From: an uncultured Paracoccus sp. | GTDB taxonomy: Bacteria; Pseudomonadota; Alphaproteobacteria; Rhodobacterales; Rhodobacteraceae | DNA length: 64,000 nucleotides | NCBI GenBank assembly: GCA_934533075.1 | Contig: CAKTBJ010000008.1 | Span: forward strand, 1-64,000 | Reading direction: 5' to 3' | In this document: positions 1 through 7,532 of the stretch, one piece after another | How positions within the stretch are numbered: the first letter of the stretch is position 1 | How the letters are laid out: every line of letters starts with the position of its first letter | Made by a program: the position numbers and the translations under genes | Notes under the pieces: generated by a model | The model's database searches: none | What the model was told of the DNA's origin: nothing | The model's input: the letters and a program-made list of their open reading frames with translations, nothing else

Positions 1-482
1 CGCACGCGCGGGGGCGCAGACGACGCTCATAAGCCGGGATGAGCGTCTCACGGGCCTGCGACCTCGCGCACGCGCGGGGGCGCAGACCACCGCTCGCTGA
101 CGGCCAGCCGCAGGTTGGCAACTGCGACCTCGCGCACGCGCGGGGGCGCAGACGGCCTGAGGGCCATACTTGCCGAAAGGCATGACCTCCTGCGACCTCG
201 CGCACGCGCGGGGGCGCAGACGGCTGGCCGAGGCGCTGAACGCGCATCTGCGCCCGCACTGCTACCTTGCGAATGCGCGGGGGCGCAGACGATCTCCATG
301 TCGGCGTGACATTTCGGGTTCGATCCGCGACCTCGCGCGGGGGCGGGGGCGCCGCAGCCATCGCGATCCTCGCCGTCTCCGCCCCCGCGACCTCGCGCAG
401 ACGCGGGGGCGCGGGCGGGCAGAAACAGGCGGCATCGGTGACGGCGCAGCGCGCCACCCTGCGCAGACGCACAGGCGCAGGC
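1..482. CRISPR. Terminal part of a CRISPR array with 32-base near-palindromic repeats
   Basis: Repeats are at 1-21 (cut by the window edge), 56-87, 122-153, 190-221 and 259-290 (four changes). Clearly eroded copies follow near 325-359, 385-416 and 451-482. Repeats 2-4 are identical over 32 bases, starting CTGCGACCTCGCGC and ending GGGGGCGCAGAC. Spacers 22-55, 88-121, 154-189 and 222-258 are 34, 34, 36 and 37 bases and unrelated. The repeat folds on itself: CTGCG pairs with CGCAG and CGCGC with GCGCG around AC. Repeat and spacer sizes fit type I systems such as I-C, but subtype cannot be set without the cas genes, which are not in the window. Decay to the right means the leader lies beyond the left edge. 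Confidence 0.72.
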
Positions 483-544
483 CCTCCATGCTTCTTCGTT
501 GCATGAATATCCGGTCCCTGCCGCGCAGGGGGTAACGGCCTCGC

Positions 545-2122
545 TCATGCCGCCGCCTTGCCGCCGCGGGCGATGGCGGGGTCGAAATTGGCGATGACGA
601 AGGCGCGATAGGCGGCGACCTCGGCCGCGATGCGATCCTCGTCCCAGCCGAGGATGTCGGCCACCGCGCGGGCCACGGCCTCGGCATGAGGCAGGCCCAT
701 ATCCACCTGCCAGCCCATGTTCACGCGGCGGAACATCAGGTCCGGCAGGCAAAGCACATGCTCGCGCCGCGCCGCCGCGCGCAGGCTGGCAACGGGCACG
801 CCGCCGATCGCCGGGCCGTCATCCACCGGCAGCAGCCGCGCGCCGGGGTCCAGCCGCCCCGGCTGGCCGGTCGGGGCGAGGCGCTCCGCCACCCAGGCCG
901 CGACGGAACGCCCGGCATGGCGATGCACCATGATCGGCACGCCGGTCACGGCGATGGCGTTGTCCAGCCCCTCGCGGGCCAGATCGTGGATGGTGAACAC
1001 CCGCAGCAGGCCCGCCGAGGCGTTCGAGGTGCGCGGCCTGACCCCCGCCCAGGAATAGACCACATCGTCGCGGGTCAGGCGGAAATCGGGAAAGACCCGG
1101 TTGGCCTCGGCCAGCACATGGTCGATCTCCTCGGGCAGGACGCGGACATCCTCGGGCGGGCCATCGAAGACCGAATGCGTGGGGCCGAAGAAGTGATACT
1201 CACCCCAGGGCATCAGATAGAACGGCTCGCCGGTCGAGCTGATCGTCTCCATCCCCTGCCCCCGGCAGGCATCGGGCAGCCTGACCACCAGGTTGATGCC
1301 CTTTTCGCCGATGACATGGCGGGGATGGCTGCCGGGGCCTTGCTTCAGCAGCCGGTCCACCCAGGCGCCGGCGGTGTTGACCAGAAAGCGGGCGCGGATT
1401 TCGGCGCGGCGGTTGGCAGGCGCGGCCGGCCGGCCGGGCAGCGGGCCGTTTTCCAGCGTCAGGCACCAGTCCTGCCCCTCGCGGCGAAAGCCGGCGACGC
1501 GGGTATAGTTGGCGACCGTCGCCCCCAGCCTTTCGGCATCCATCACCGCATCCATGCAGATGCGTTCCGGCCAGTCGTATTGATATTCCCGGAACCGGGC
1601 GACGCCGACCAGCTCCGCCGGGTCCATGAACGAGACCAGCCCTTCCCGCGCCGCACCCGGCATCGGGTCGTGGCGATAGGCCAGCGGCACCTTGGCCGAT
1701 CCGAACAGGCTCAGCGCGCGATAGCCCAGCGCCACCTTCCAGCGCGGGTAGTCGCTGCGCTTCTTGACCGGGAACACGAAATCATAGGGCTTCACGCGCT
1801 CGGGCGCGGTGCTGGCCAGTTCGGTGCGGCAGCGCATCGCCTGCCGCACCGTCTTCACCCGGCGCATCATGTCGCGCGGGTTCAGGATCGCCTTCCACAG
1901 CGGATAGTCGGGCGAGAAATACGAAAGCCCGCAGTAAAGCAGCCGGCTGGACCGGCTGGAGGTGCCGGAGGCGAAATCGCCCTGCTCGACCAGCAGGGTG
2001 CGGAAACCCTTGGCCGCGAGGTTCTGCGTGGCCGCGGCGCCCGCCGCGCCGCCGCCGACCACCACCAGGTCGAAATCGCGCCCGTCGAGGGCAGCCAGTC
2101 GGTCGGTCATGTTGCCGGTCAT
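545..2122 (-). CDS. FAD-dependent oxidoreductase, GlpD-like (glycerol-3-phosphate dehydrogenase family)
   Basis: The 525-residue protein opens with an FAD-binding Rossmann motif GGGAAG (residues 23-28). An acidic ribose-binding position (VEQGD) and the GTSSRSSRLL stretch follow, as in aerobic GlpD. The C-terminal third looks like the DAO C-terminal helical domain. The usual GlpD signature around HGGLRYL is altered here to LYCGLSYF, so the substrate may not be glycerol 3-phosphate. The start at 2122 overlaps the stop of the upstream ABC ATPase by four bases (ATGA), so it is translated as the last gene of the importer operon. I infer oxidation of an imported compound; family assignment is firmer than substrate. 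Confidence 0.8.
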   Translation of the reverse strand: MTGNMTDRLAALDGRDFDLVVVGGGAAGAAATQNLAAKGFRTLLVEQGDFASGTSSRSSRLLYCGLSYFSPDYPLWKAILNPRDMMRRVKTVRQAMRCRTELASTAPERVKPYDFVFPVKKRSDYPRWKVALGYRALSLFGSAKVPLAYRHDPMPGAAREGLVSFMDPAELVGVARFREYQYDWPERICMDAVMDAERLGATVANYTRVAGFRREGQDWCLTLENGPLPGRPAAPANRRAEIRARFLVNTAGAWVDRLLKQGPGSHPRHVIGEKGINLVVRLPDACRGQGMETISSTGEPFYLMPWGEYHFFGPTHSVFDGPPEDVRVLPEEIDHVLAEANRVFPDFRLTRDDVVYSWAGVRPRTSNASAGLLRVFTIHDLAREGLDNAIAVTGVPIMVHRHAGRSVAAWVAERLAPTGQPGRLDPGARLLPVDDGPAIGGVPVASLRAAARREHVLCLPDLMFRRVNMGWQVDMGLPHAEAVARAVADILGWDEDRIAAEVAAYRAFVIANFDPAIARGGKAAA

Positions 2123-3801
2123 GTCCGGGGTCTCTCCTGCTGGGTCAGTGCGGAAATCAGGGCGTTGCGCTGGCTCGCGGCCTCTTCCAGCCAGCCGGTG
2201 CGCAGTTGCGGCACCGAGGCGACCAGAAGCCGGGTATAGGGATGATCGGGGGCGCCGAGGATGGCGGCGGTGGCGCCGGTCTCGATCTGGCGCCCCTCGC
2301 GCAGCACCGCCACGCGGTCGGCCAGGCCGGACACGGTGGCGAGGTCGTGGCTGATGAACAGCACCGACAGGCCCAGCCGCCCCCGCAGGTCGCGGATCAG
2401 GTCGATGATGCCCTCGGCGACGATGGTATCCAGCGCCGAAGTGATCTCGTCGCAGATCAGCAGCGTCGGTTCCGCCGCCAGCGCGCGGGCCAGGTTCAGG
2501 CGCTGCTTCTCGCCCCCCGAAAGCTGCATCGGCGTGCGGTCCAGATAGGCCGGTGGCAGATGCACCAGCCGCAGCAGGTCGACCATGCGCGCCTCGGCCT
2601 CGCGGCCCTTCAGCCCGACATAAAAGCGCAGCGTGCGGCCGAGGATGCGGCGCGCCGTCATGCGCGGGTTCAGCGCCGTGTCGGCGGATTGATAGACCAG
2701 CTGGATGCGGCGGCGCTGTTCGGCGCTGCGGGCGGCGATGGCGGCGGGCAGGGGCTGGCCGGCGAAATGCAACATGCCGGAGGCCGCCGGCAGCAGCCCC
2801 GCCACCACCCGCGCGAAGGTCGACTTGCCCGAGCCGGATTCGCCGATCAGCGCCACGATCTCGCCGGGGTCGATGGACAGCGAAATATCGTGCAGCGTGG
2901 TCAGGCGCGGGCGCCCCGCCACCACCGGCCCATAGCCGGCCACGATTCCGCTGGCCGACAGCGCCGGGGGCGTGGCCGCCGGGGCCTCGGCGGCAGGCGG
3001 CGCGGCCCCCGCCAGCCCCTTGCAGGCATCCAGCAATTCGCGCGTATAGGCCTCGCGCGGGGCGTTCAGGATCTGCTCGGTCGTGCCGCATTCCACCAGC
3101 CGGCCGTCGCGCATGACCGCGATGCGGGTGGCAAGCTGCGCCACCACCGCGAGGTCGTGGCTGATGAACAGCGCCGCCGTATCCTTCGCGGCAATGGCGC
3201 GTTTCAGTTGCGCGATCACCTCAAGCTGCGTGGTCACGTCCAGCGCGCTGGTCGGCTCGTCGCAGATCAGCAGCAGCGGCTCCTCCTGCATGGCCATCGC
3301 GATCATGAAACGCTGCAACTGCCCGCCCGAGACCTGATGCGGATAGCGCCGGGCCAGCCCCTTGTCGGCCGGCAGGTTCAGCAGCGCGAAGGTGTCGCGG
3401 GCGCGCCGGCGCGCGGCCTCGCGCGTCTGGCTGCCATGCAGCAGGGCGGATTCGATCACCTGCCGCTCCAGCCGGTGGCGGGGGTTGAACGAGGCCGCAG
3501 CACTTTGCGCGACATAGGCCACGCGGCTGCCACGCAGGGCGTTCAACTGCGCGGCCGGGGCGGTCAGCATGTCGATGCCCTCCAGTTCCACCGTGCCGCC
3601 GGCGGGCACCAGCCCCGGCCGCAGCCGGCCCAGCGCCGACAACGCCAGCGTGGTCTTGCCCGAGCCTGAGGCGCCGATCACCGCCACCACCTCGCCGCGC
3701 GACACGTCGAGGCTGACATCGGACACGACGGGGCGGCCGTCCTCGGTGGCGATGGACAGGTTGCGGATGCGCAGGATCGGGGTGTCGGGCGCGCTTACCA
3801 T
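2119..3801 (-). CDS. Peptide/opine-type ABC transporter, fused double ATP-binding protein
   Basis: The 560 residues hold two complete ATPase domains, equivalent to DppD joined to DppF. The first has Walker A GASGSGKT at residues 43-50 and signature VSGGQLQRF. The second has GESGSGKST and LSGGEKQRL. Both have Walker B ending in DEPTSALD or DEITSALD. It would energise the two permeases encoded just upstream (3795-5600) at the inner face of the membrane. It overlaps the DppC-like gene by seven bases at its start and the GlpD-like gene by four at its end, so the operon is tightly coupled. Substrate cannot be read from the ATPase. Confidence 0.92.
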   Translation of the reverse strand: MVSAPDTPILRIRNLSIATEDGRPVVSDVSLDVSRGEVVAVIGASGSGKTTLALSALGRLRPGLVPAGGTVELEGIDMLTAPAAQLNALRGSRVAYVAQSAAASFNPRHRLERQVIESALLHGSQTREAARRRARDTFALLNLPADKGLARRYPHQVSGGQLQRFMIAMAMQEEPLLLICDEPTSALDVTTQLEVIAQLKRAIAAKDTAALFISHDLAVVAQLATRIAVMRDGRLVECGTTEQILNAPREAYTRELLDACKGLAGAAPPAAEAPAATPPALSASGIVAGYGPVVAGRPRLTTLHDISLSIDPGEIVALIGESGSGKSTFARVVAGLLPAASGMLHFAGQPLPAAIAARSAEQRRRIQLVYQSADTALNPRMTARRILGRTLRFYVGLKGREAEARMVDLLRLVHLPPAYLDRTPMQLSGGEKQRLNLARALAAEPTLLICDEITSALDTIVAEGIIDLIRDLRGRLGLSVLFISHDLATVSGLADRVAVLREGRQIETGATAAILGAPDHPYTRLLVASVPQLRTGWLEEAASQRNALISALTQQERPRT

Positions 3802-4631
3802 GTCGCGCCCTTCTCCATCGCGTCAACCAGCAGGTTCAGGCTGACCGCGACCAGCGCGATGGCCAGCGCCGGGGCGATGGCGGCCAGCGGGTTGGTGGAA
3901 AGCCCTTCGATATTCTCATGCGCCATGCCGCCCCAGTCGGCCATCGGCGGCTGCACGCCAAGACCGACAAAGCTGAGACTGGCCATGAACAGGATGGCGA
4001 AGCTGGTGCGGATGGCGAAATCGGCGGCCAGCGGGCGCAGCACATGCGGCAGCATCTCGCCGAAGATGATCCAGCGGGTGGGTTCCCCGCGCGAGCGCGC
4101 GATCTCGACGAAATCCAGCCGCGTCACGTCATTGCCCAGCGCGCGGGCGATGCGAAAGACCGCCGCCGCATAGACCACGGCGGCCATGCCGACGATGACG
4201 GGAATGGATGGCCCCAGCGCGGCCAGCACCACCAGCCCGACGATGATCTTGGGCAGCGACAGCACCAGATCGACCAGCCGCGACAGCGCCATGTCCAGCC
4301 AGCCGCCCCGCGCCGCCGCCAGCAGGCCCAGGCTGCCGCCCAGCAGATGCGACAGCAGCGTGGCGGTGAAGGCCATGCCCAGCGTGATCCGCGCCCCGTC
4401 GATCAGCCGCGACAGCACGTCCCGGCCCAGATAGTCCGACCCCAGCCACATGCCCGCCGCCGGGGGCGCGAAGGCCTCGTCGGTGACGAAATCGGTGGGG
4501 TCGTGGGGCGTCCAGACCAGCGACAGCAGGGCCGTCAGCACCATCAGCGACAGGCAGATGGCGGCGAAGGCGGCGCCCGCACTCACGCGGCGCGGCCCTG
4601 GTTTCATCGTCTCGGAGGCGGTCATGGGCAT
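3795..4631 (-). CDS. Peptide/opine-type ABC transporter permease, DppC-like
   Basis: This 278-residue membrane protein has an N-terminal transmembrane segment (AAFAAICLSLMVLTALLSL), the conserved GSDYLGRDVLSR stretch of DppC/OppC proteins, and an EAA-type cytoplasmic loop around DFVEIARSRGEP that contacts the ATPase. It ends with LVAVSLNLLVDAMEKG, close to the family C-terminus. It lies 9 bases downstream of the DppB-like permease and overlaps the fused ATPase. A later start at the MKPGPRR methionine is possible; the 4631 start keeps normal spacing from the upstream gene. Confidence 0.9.
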   Translation of the reverse strand: MPMTASETMKPGPRRVSAGAAFAAICLSLMVLTALLSLVWTPHDPTDFVTDEAFAPPAAGMWLGSDYLGRDVLSRLIDGARITLGMAFTATLLSHLLGGSLGLLAAARGGWLDMALSRLVDLVLSLPKIIVGLVVLAALGPSIPVIVGMAAVVYAAAVFRIARALGNDVTRLDFVEIARSRGEPTRWIIFGEMLPHVLRPLAADFAIRTSFAILFMASLSFVGLGVQPPMADWGGMAHENIEGLSTNPLAAIAPALAIALVAVSLNLLVDAMEKGATW

Positions 4632-4640
4632 GCTTTCGGA

Positions 4641-5600
4641 TCAGTGCCGGGCGCTGCCGGCGCGCGGGTCGGCGATATGGGCGATCACGTCGGCCAGCAG
4701 GATCAGCAGCACATAGCTGGCGCAGAAGATCAGCGCACAGGCCTGGATCACCGGGAAATCCCGCGACTGCACGGCGTCGATCATCAGCCGGGCGATGCCG
4801 GGATAGCTGAACACGGTCTCGACCACGACGATGCCCGAGACCAGATAGGCCACGTTCAGCGCGACGATGTTGACGATGGGACCGATGGCGTTGGGCACCG
4901 CATGCAGCACCACCACCCGCCGGACCGGCACGCCCTTCAGCAGCGCCATCTCGATGAAGGGATAGGACAGGATATTGACCAGCGTGGCCCGCGTCATCCG
5001 CGCGATCTGCGCCGTCACCACCAGCACCAGCACGCCCACCGGCATCACCAGCGCCTTGATATTGGCCGCGAGGCTGGCGCCGGGACTGAGATAGGAGACC
5101 GAGGGCAGCAACTCCCAATGCAGCGACAGCAGCAGCACCGCCAGCGCGCCCACAAGGAATTCCGGCGTGGCGCTGAGGGTCAGCACCGCGACCGACAGCA
5201 CCCGGTCCAGCCGGCGGCCGTGAAAGATCGCCATGACGATGCCCAGCGTCATCGCCAGCGGGATGGCGATGACCGTGGTGGCGCCGGCAAGGATGGCGGT
5301 GTTGCGCGCCCGCTCGGCCAGCATGGCGGTCACCGGCTGGCGGCTGGTGATCGAGATGCCCCAGTCGCCCGCCAGCACCACCCCGCGCAGCCAGTCCAGA
5401 TAGCGCAGCAGCGCCGGCTGGTCGAGGCCAAGCTCGCGCCGCAGGGCGGCCACGTTCTCGGGCGAGGCGAAGGGACCCAGCGCCACCTGCGCCACGTCGC
5501 CCGGCAGCAGCTCGGTGCCGATGAAGACCAGCGCCGACACCACCAGCAGCAGCACCAGCAGGGCAAGCATCCGTCGCAGGATGAAGGTGGTGAGCGTCAT
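4641..5600 (-). CDS. Peptide/opine-type ABC transporter permease, DppB-like
   Basis: The protein has 319 residues. A first membrane helix near residues 8-28 (RRMLALLVLLLVVSALVF) leads into the periplasmic region typical of DppB (ELLPGDVAQVALG...LGLDQPALLRYLDW). The binding-protein-dependent permease core follows, with an EAA-type loop near EMALLKGVPVRRVV. Length and layout match the family. It pairs with the permease at 3795-4631 to form the transmembrane channel. It follows the binding-protein gene by about 58 bases in the same operon. Confidence 0.9.
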   Translation of the reverse strand: MTLTTFILRRMLALLVLLLVVSALVFIGTELLPGDVAQVALGPFASPENVAALRRELGLDQPALLRYLDWLRGVVLAGDWGISITSRQPVTAMLAERARNTAILAGATTVIAIPLAMTLGIVMAIFHGRRLDRVLSVAVLTLSATPEFLVGALAVLLLSLHWELLPSVSYLSPGASLAANIKALVMPVGVLVLVVTAQIARMTRATLVNILSYPFIEMALLKGVPVRRVVVLHAVPNAIGPIVNIVALNVAYLVSGIVVVETVFSYPGIARLMIDAVQSRDFPVIQACALIFCASYVLLILLADVIAHIADPRAGSARH

Positions 5601-5658
5601 CGGCTGACTTCCTGTTTCGCGTTGGACCGCCCCGGACGCGCCTGGGCGGCCCGCAGGC

Positions 5659-7245
5659 TCATGCGTCGATCCAGATCTTGTCCGCGAAGTTGAACCCGCC
5701 GAGATTGCCGATATAGAGCGGCTCTATCCCCCGGACCTTGCTGGATACCCCGTCCACATAGCTGAGGAAGCAGGGGATGACGACGGCGCCGGAATTGTGG
5801 ATGATCCCCTGAATTTCGGCGAATTGCTGCTTGCGCAGGTCCATGTCCAGCGTGGCGCGCGATTCGTCCAGAAGCTGCTCCAGCCGGTCGTTCTCGTAAT
5901 GCGAGAAGTTCCAGACCGCGCCCTTGCGGAACGCGAGGTCCAGCAGCATGTTCAGCGTCGGGCGCGGGTGGAAATTCGCCATCGCATAGGGTTTCTGCCC
6001 GGTCACGGCGGTCCAGTAGCTTTCCGCCGGCTCGCGCCGCAGCGACAGGTTCATGCCGATGCGCTGCGCCTCGCGTTGCAGCATCTGGCCCAGTTCCACC
6101 GAATAGAGGGCGGCATCGCTGATCGACAGCTCGAACGCGGCATTGCCGATGCCGGATTTCTCGAGGTGGAATTTCGCCTTGTCGGGGTCGAAGGCGCGCT
6201 GCGGCAGGTCGGCATCGAACAGCGGGCTGTCGGGACCGACGACATGATCGTTCGCCACCCTTCCATAGCCGCGGATCACCGTGTTCAGGAACCGCTCGCG
6301 GTCGATCAGATGCGCCATCGCCATCGTCAGGTCGACGTTCTGCGAGGGCTGGCGGTCCATCATCGCCTGAATGCAGGTGTAGCGGGTCGAGGGGGTGACG
6401 AAGACATCCGCCGCCGCCGAGGACTCGACCTCCTGAATGGCGTTGCCGCGCAGCTCCAGGCACAGGTCGATCTCGCCGGTCATCAGCGCATTGGCGCGGG
6501 CGGCGTGGTCGGGGATGGGGAACATCTCCAGCCGGTCGATATAGGGCTGGCCTTCCTTCCAGTAATTCGGGTTGCGGTCCAGGATGGTGCGCAGGCCCGG
6601 CTGGAATTCCGTCACCGTGAAGGCGCCGGTGCCGACGGGGTTGGTGAAGTCGGTGGTGCCGTCCTTGATCAGCGCGAACTGGAACAGGCCGACCAGCACC
6701 GGCAGGTCGGCATCGGGGGCGACCAGTTCGATGGTGAAGCCGTCATCGCCGTCAGGCGTCACGGATTTTATGTTGCCGGCCAGTTGCTTGGCGGTCGAGG
6801 ACACCGCGTCGTCCTTGTGGCGCATGATCGAAAAGGCGATGTCCTGCGCGGTCAGCGGGCTGCCATCGGTGAAGGTGATGCCCTGCCGGAACTTGAAATG
6901 CCACAGCGTGCCGCTGTCGTCGGGCGTCCATTCGGTCGCGACCTCGGGCCGGGCCGTGCCCGACTGGTCCAGCGTGGTCAGATAGCTGTAGACCGCCGTG
7001 CCGCGGATATAGTCGTTGCCCTTGTCGTAACGGGCGGAATCGAAGCTTTCGCTGGTCGTCTGCTGGACAAGCGCCAGCCGCACATGCCCGCCGCGTTTCG
7101 GCTCCGCGTCCTGGGCGAAGGCGCGGTCCATCGGCAGCAGCATGGCCGCGCCGACGCCCAGCAACCCGGCATTGAAGCCGCGCCGCGAGATCGGCCTTGC
7201 GGCGACGGCTCCGATCAATCCTTTGTCCCTGCTATTGAAATTCAT
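5659..7245 (-). CDS. ABC transporter solute-binding protein, family 5 (peptide/nickel/opine type)
   Basis: This 528-residue periplasmic binding protein starts at 7245 (MNFNSRDKG), preceded by a purine-rich AGGGA. The N-terminus has a twin-arginine motif SRRGFNAG (RR at 21-22), a hydrophobic stretch and an AFAQD cleavage site, so export by Tat is likely. The body has SBP family 5 hallmarks: LTAQDIAFSIMRHKD, VGTGAFTVTEF and the DRNPNYW segment. It heads the operon 7245 to 545 and would deliver the substrate to the DppB/DppC-like channel. The neighbouring flavoenzyme genes suggest an amine, betaine or small peptide substrate, but this is inference. Confidence 0.92.
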   Translation of the reverse strand: MNFNSRDKGLIGAVAARPISRRGFNAGLLGVGAAMLLPMDRAFAQDAEPKRGGHVRLALVQQTTSESFDSARYDKGNDYIRGTAVYSYLTTLDQSGTARPEVATEWTPDDSGTLWHFKFRQGITFTDGSPLTAQDIAFSIMRHKDDAVSSTAKQLAGNIKSVTPDGDDGFTIELVAPDADLPVLVGLFQFALIKDGTTDFTNPVGTGAFTVTEFQPGLRTILDRNPNYWKEGQPYIDRLEMFPIPDHAARANALMTGEIDLCLELRGNAIQEVESSAAADVFVTPSTRYTCIQAMMDRQPSQNVDLTMAMAHLIDRERFLNTVIRGYGRVANDHVVGPDSPLFDADLPQRAFDPDKAKFHLEKSGIGNAAFELSISDAALYSVELGQMLQREAQRIGMNLSLRREPAESYWTAVTGQKPYAMANFHPRPTLNMLLDLAFRKGAVWNFSHYENDRLEQLLDESRATLDMDLRKQQFAEIQGIIHNSGAVVIPCFLSYVDGVSSKVRGIEPLYIGNLGGFNFADKIWIDA

Positions 7246-7402
7246 GGCTGGATCCCTGTTGTCATGGTGGCCGGCAGCCTCGGGCAAACCGCAAGGCGGG
7301 CGGCTGCCGGACCATCGGCATCGGAGGCTGGTGGTGTTCGTCCTGCAAGTCTCCGGCCAAAAAACTGCTGGCGAAAGGTCCATATTGGACGAACAGCATG
7401 CC

Positions 7403-7455
7403 CGTTCTGGACATCAGGGCCATGTCCGAAACGGGAAGCCGCAATGTCCAGAATG
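7403..7455. promoter_or_regulatory. Candidate operator in the divergent region (three 12-base half-sites)
   Basis: CGTTCTGGACAT (7403-7414) is followed after seven bases by ATGTCCGAAACG (7422-7433). That is an inverted copy matching at 10 of 12 positions. A second inverted copy, ATGTCCAGAATG, lies at 7444-7455 and matches at 11 of 12. The element sits between the divergent genes starting at 7245 and 7533. The likely binder is the AraC/GlxA-type regulator encoded at 10817. Its position also argues against a longer N-terminus for the flavoprotein. Confidence 0.5.
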
Positions 7456-7532
7456 AGGCTATCGGATCGGCGGGCACGGGCGGAACATTCGACCACGACC
7501 CCCTCCCCCCAGCCAAGCCACGAGGCCCGCCG

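Noticed and set aside
115..535. Several overlapping plus-strand ORFs at the left edge
   Set aside because: They are made of the 32-base CRISPR repeat and its spacers.
7398..7532. Upstream ATG start for the OYE-type flavoprotein
   Set aside because: The extra 45 codons cover inverted repeats that look like an operator, have no family similarity and lack a good ribosome site.
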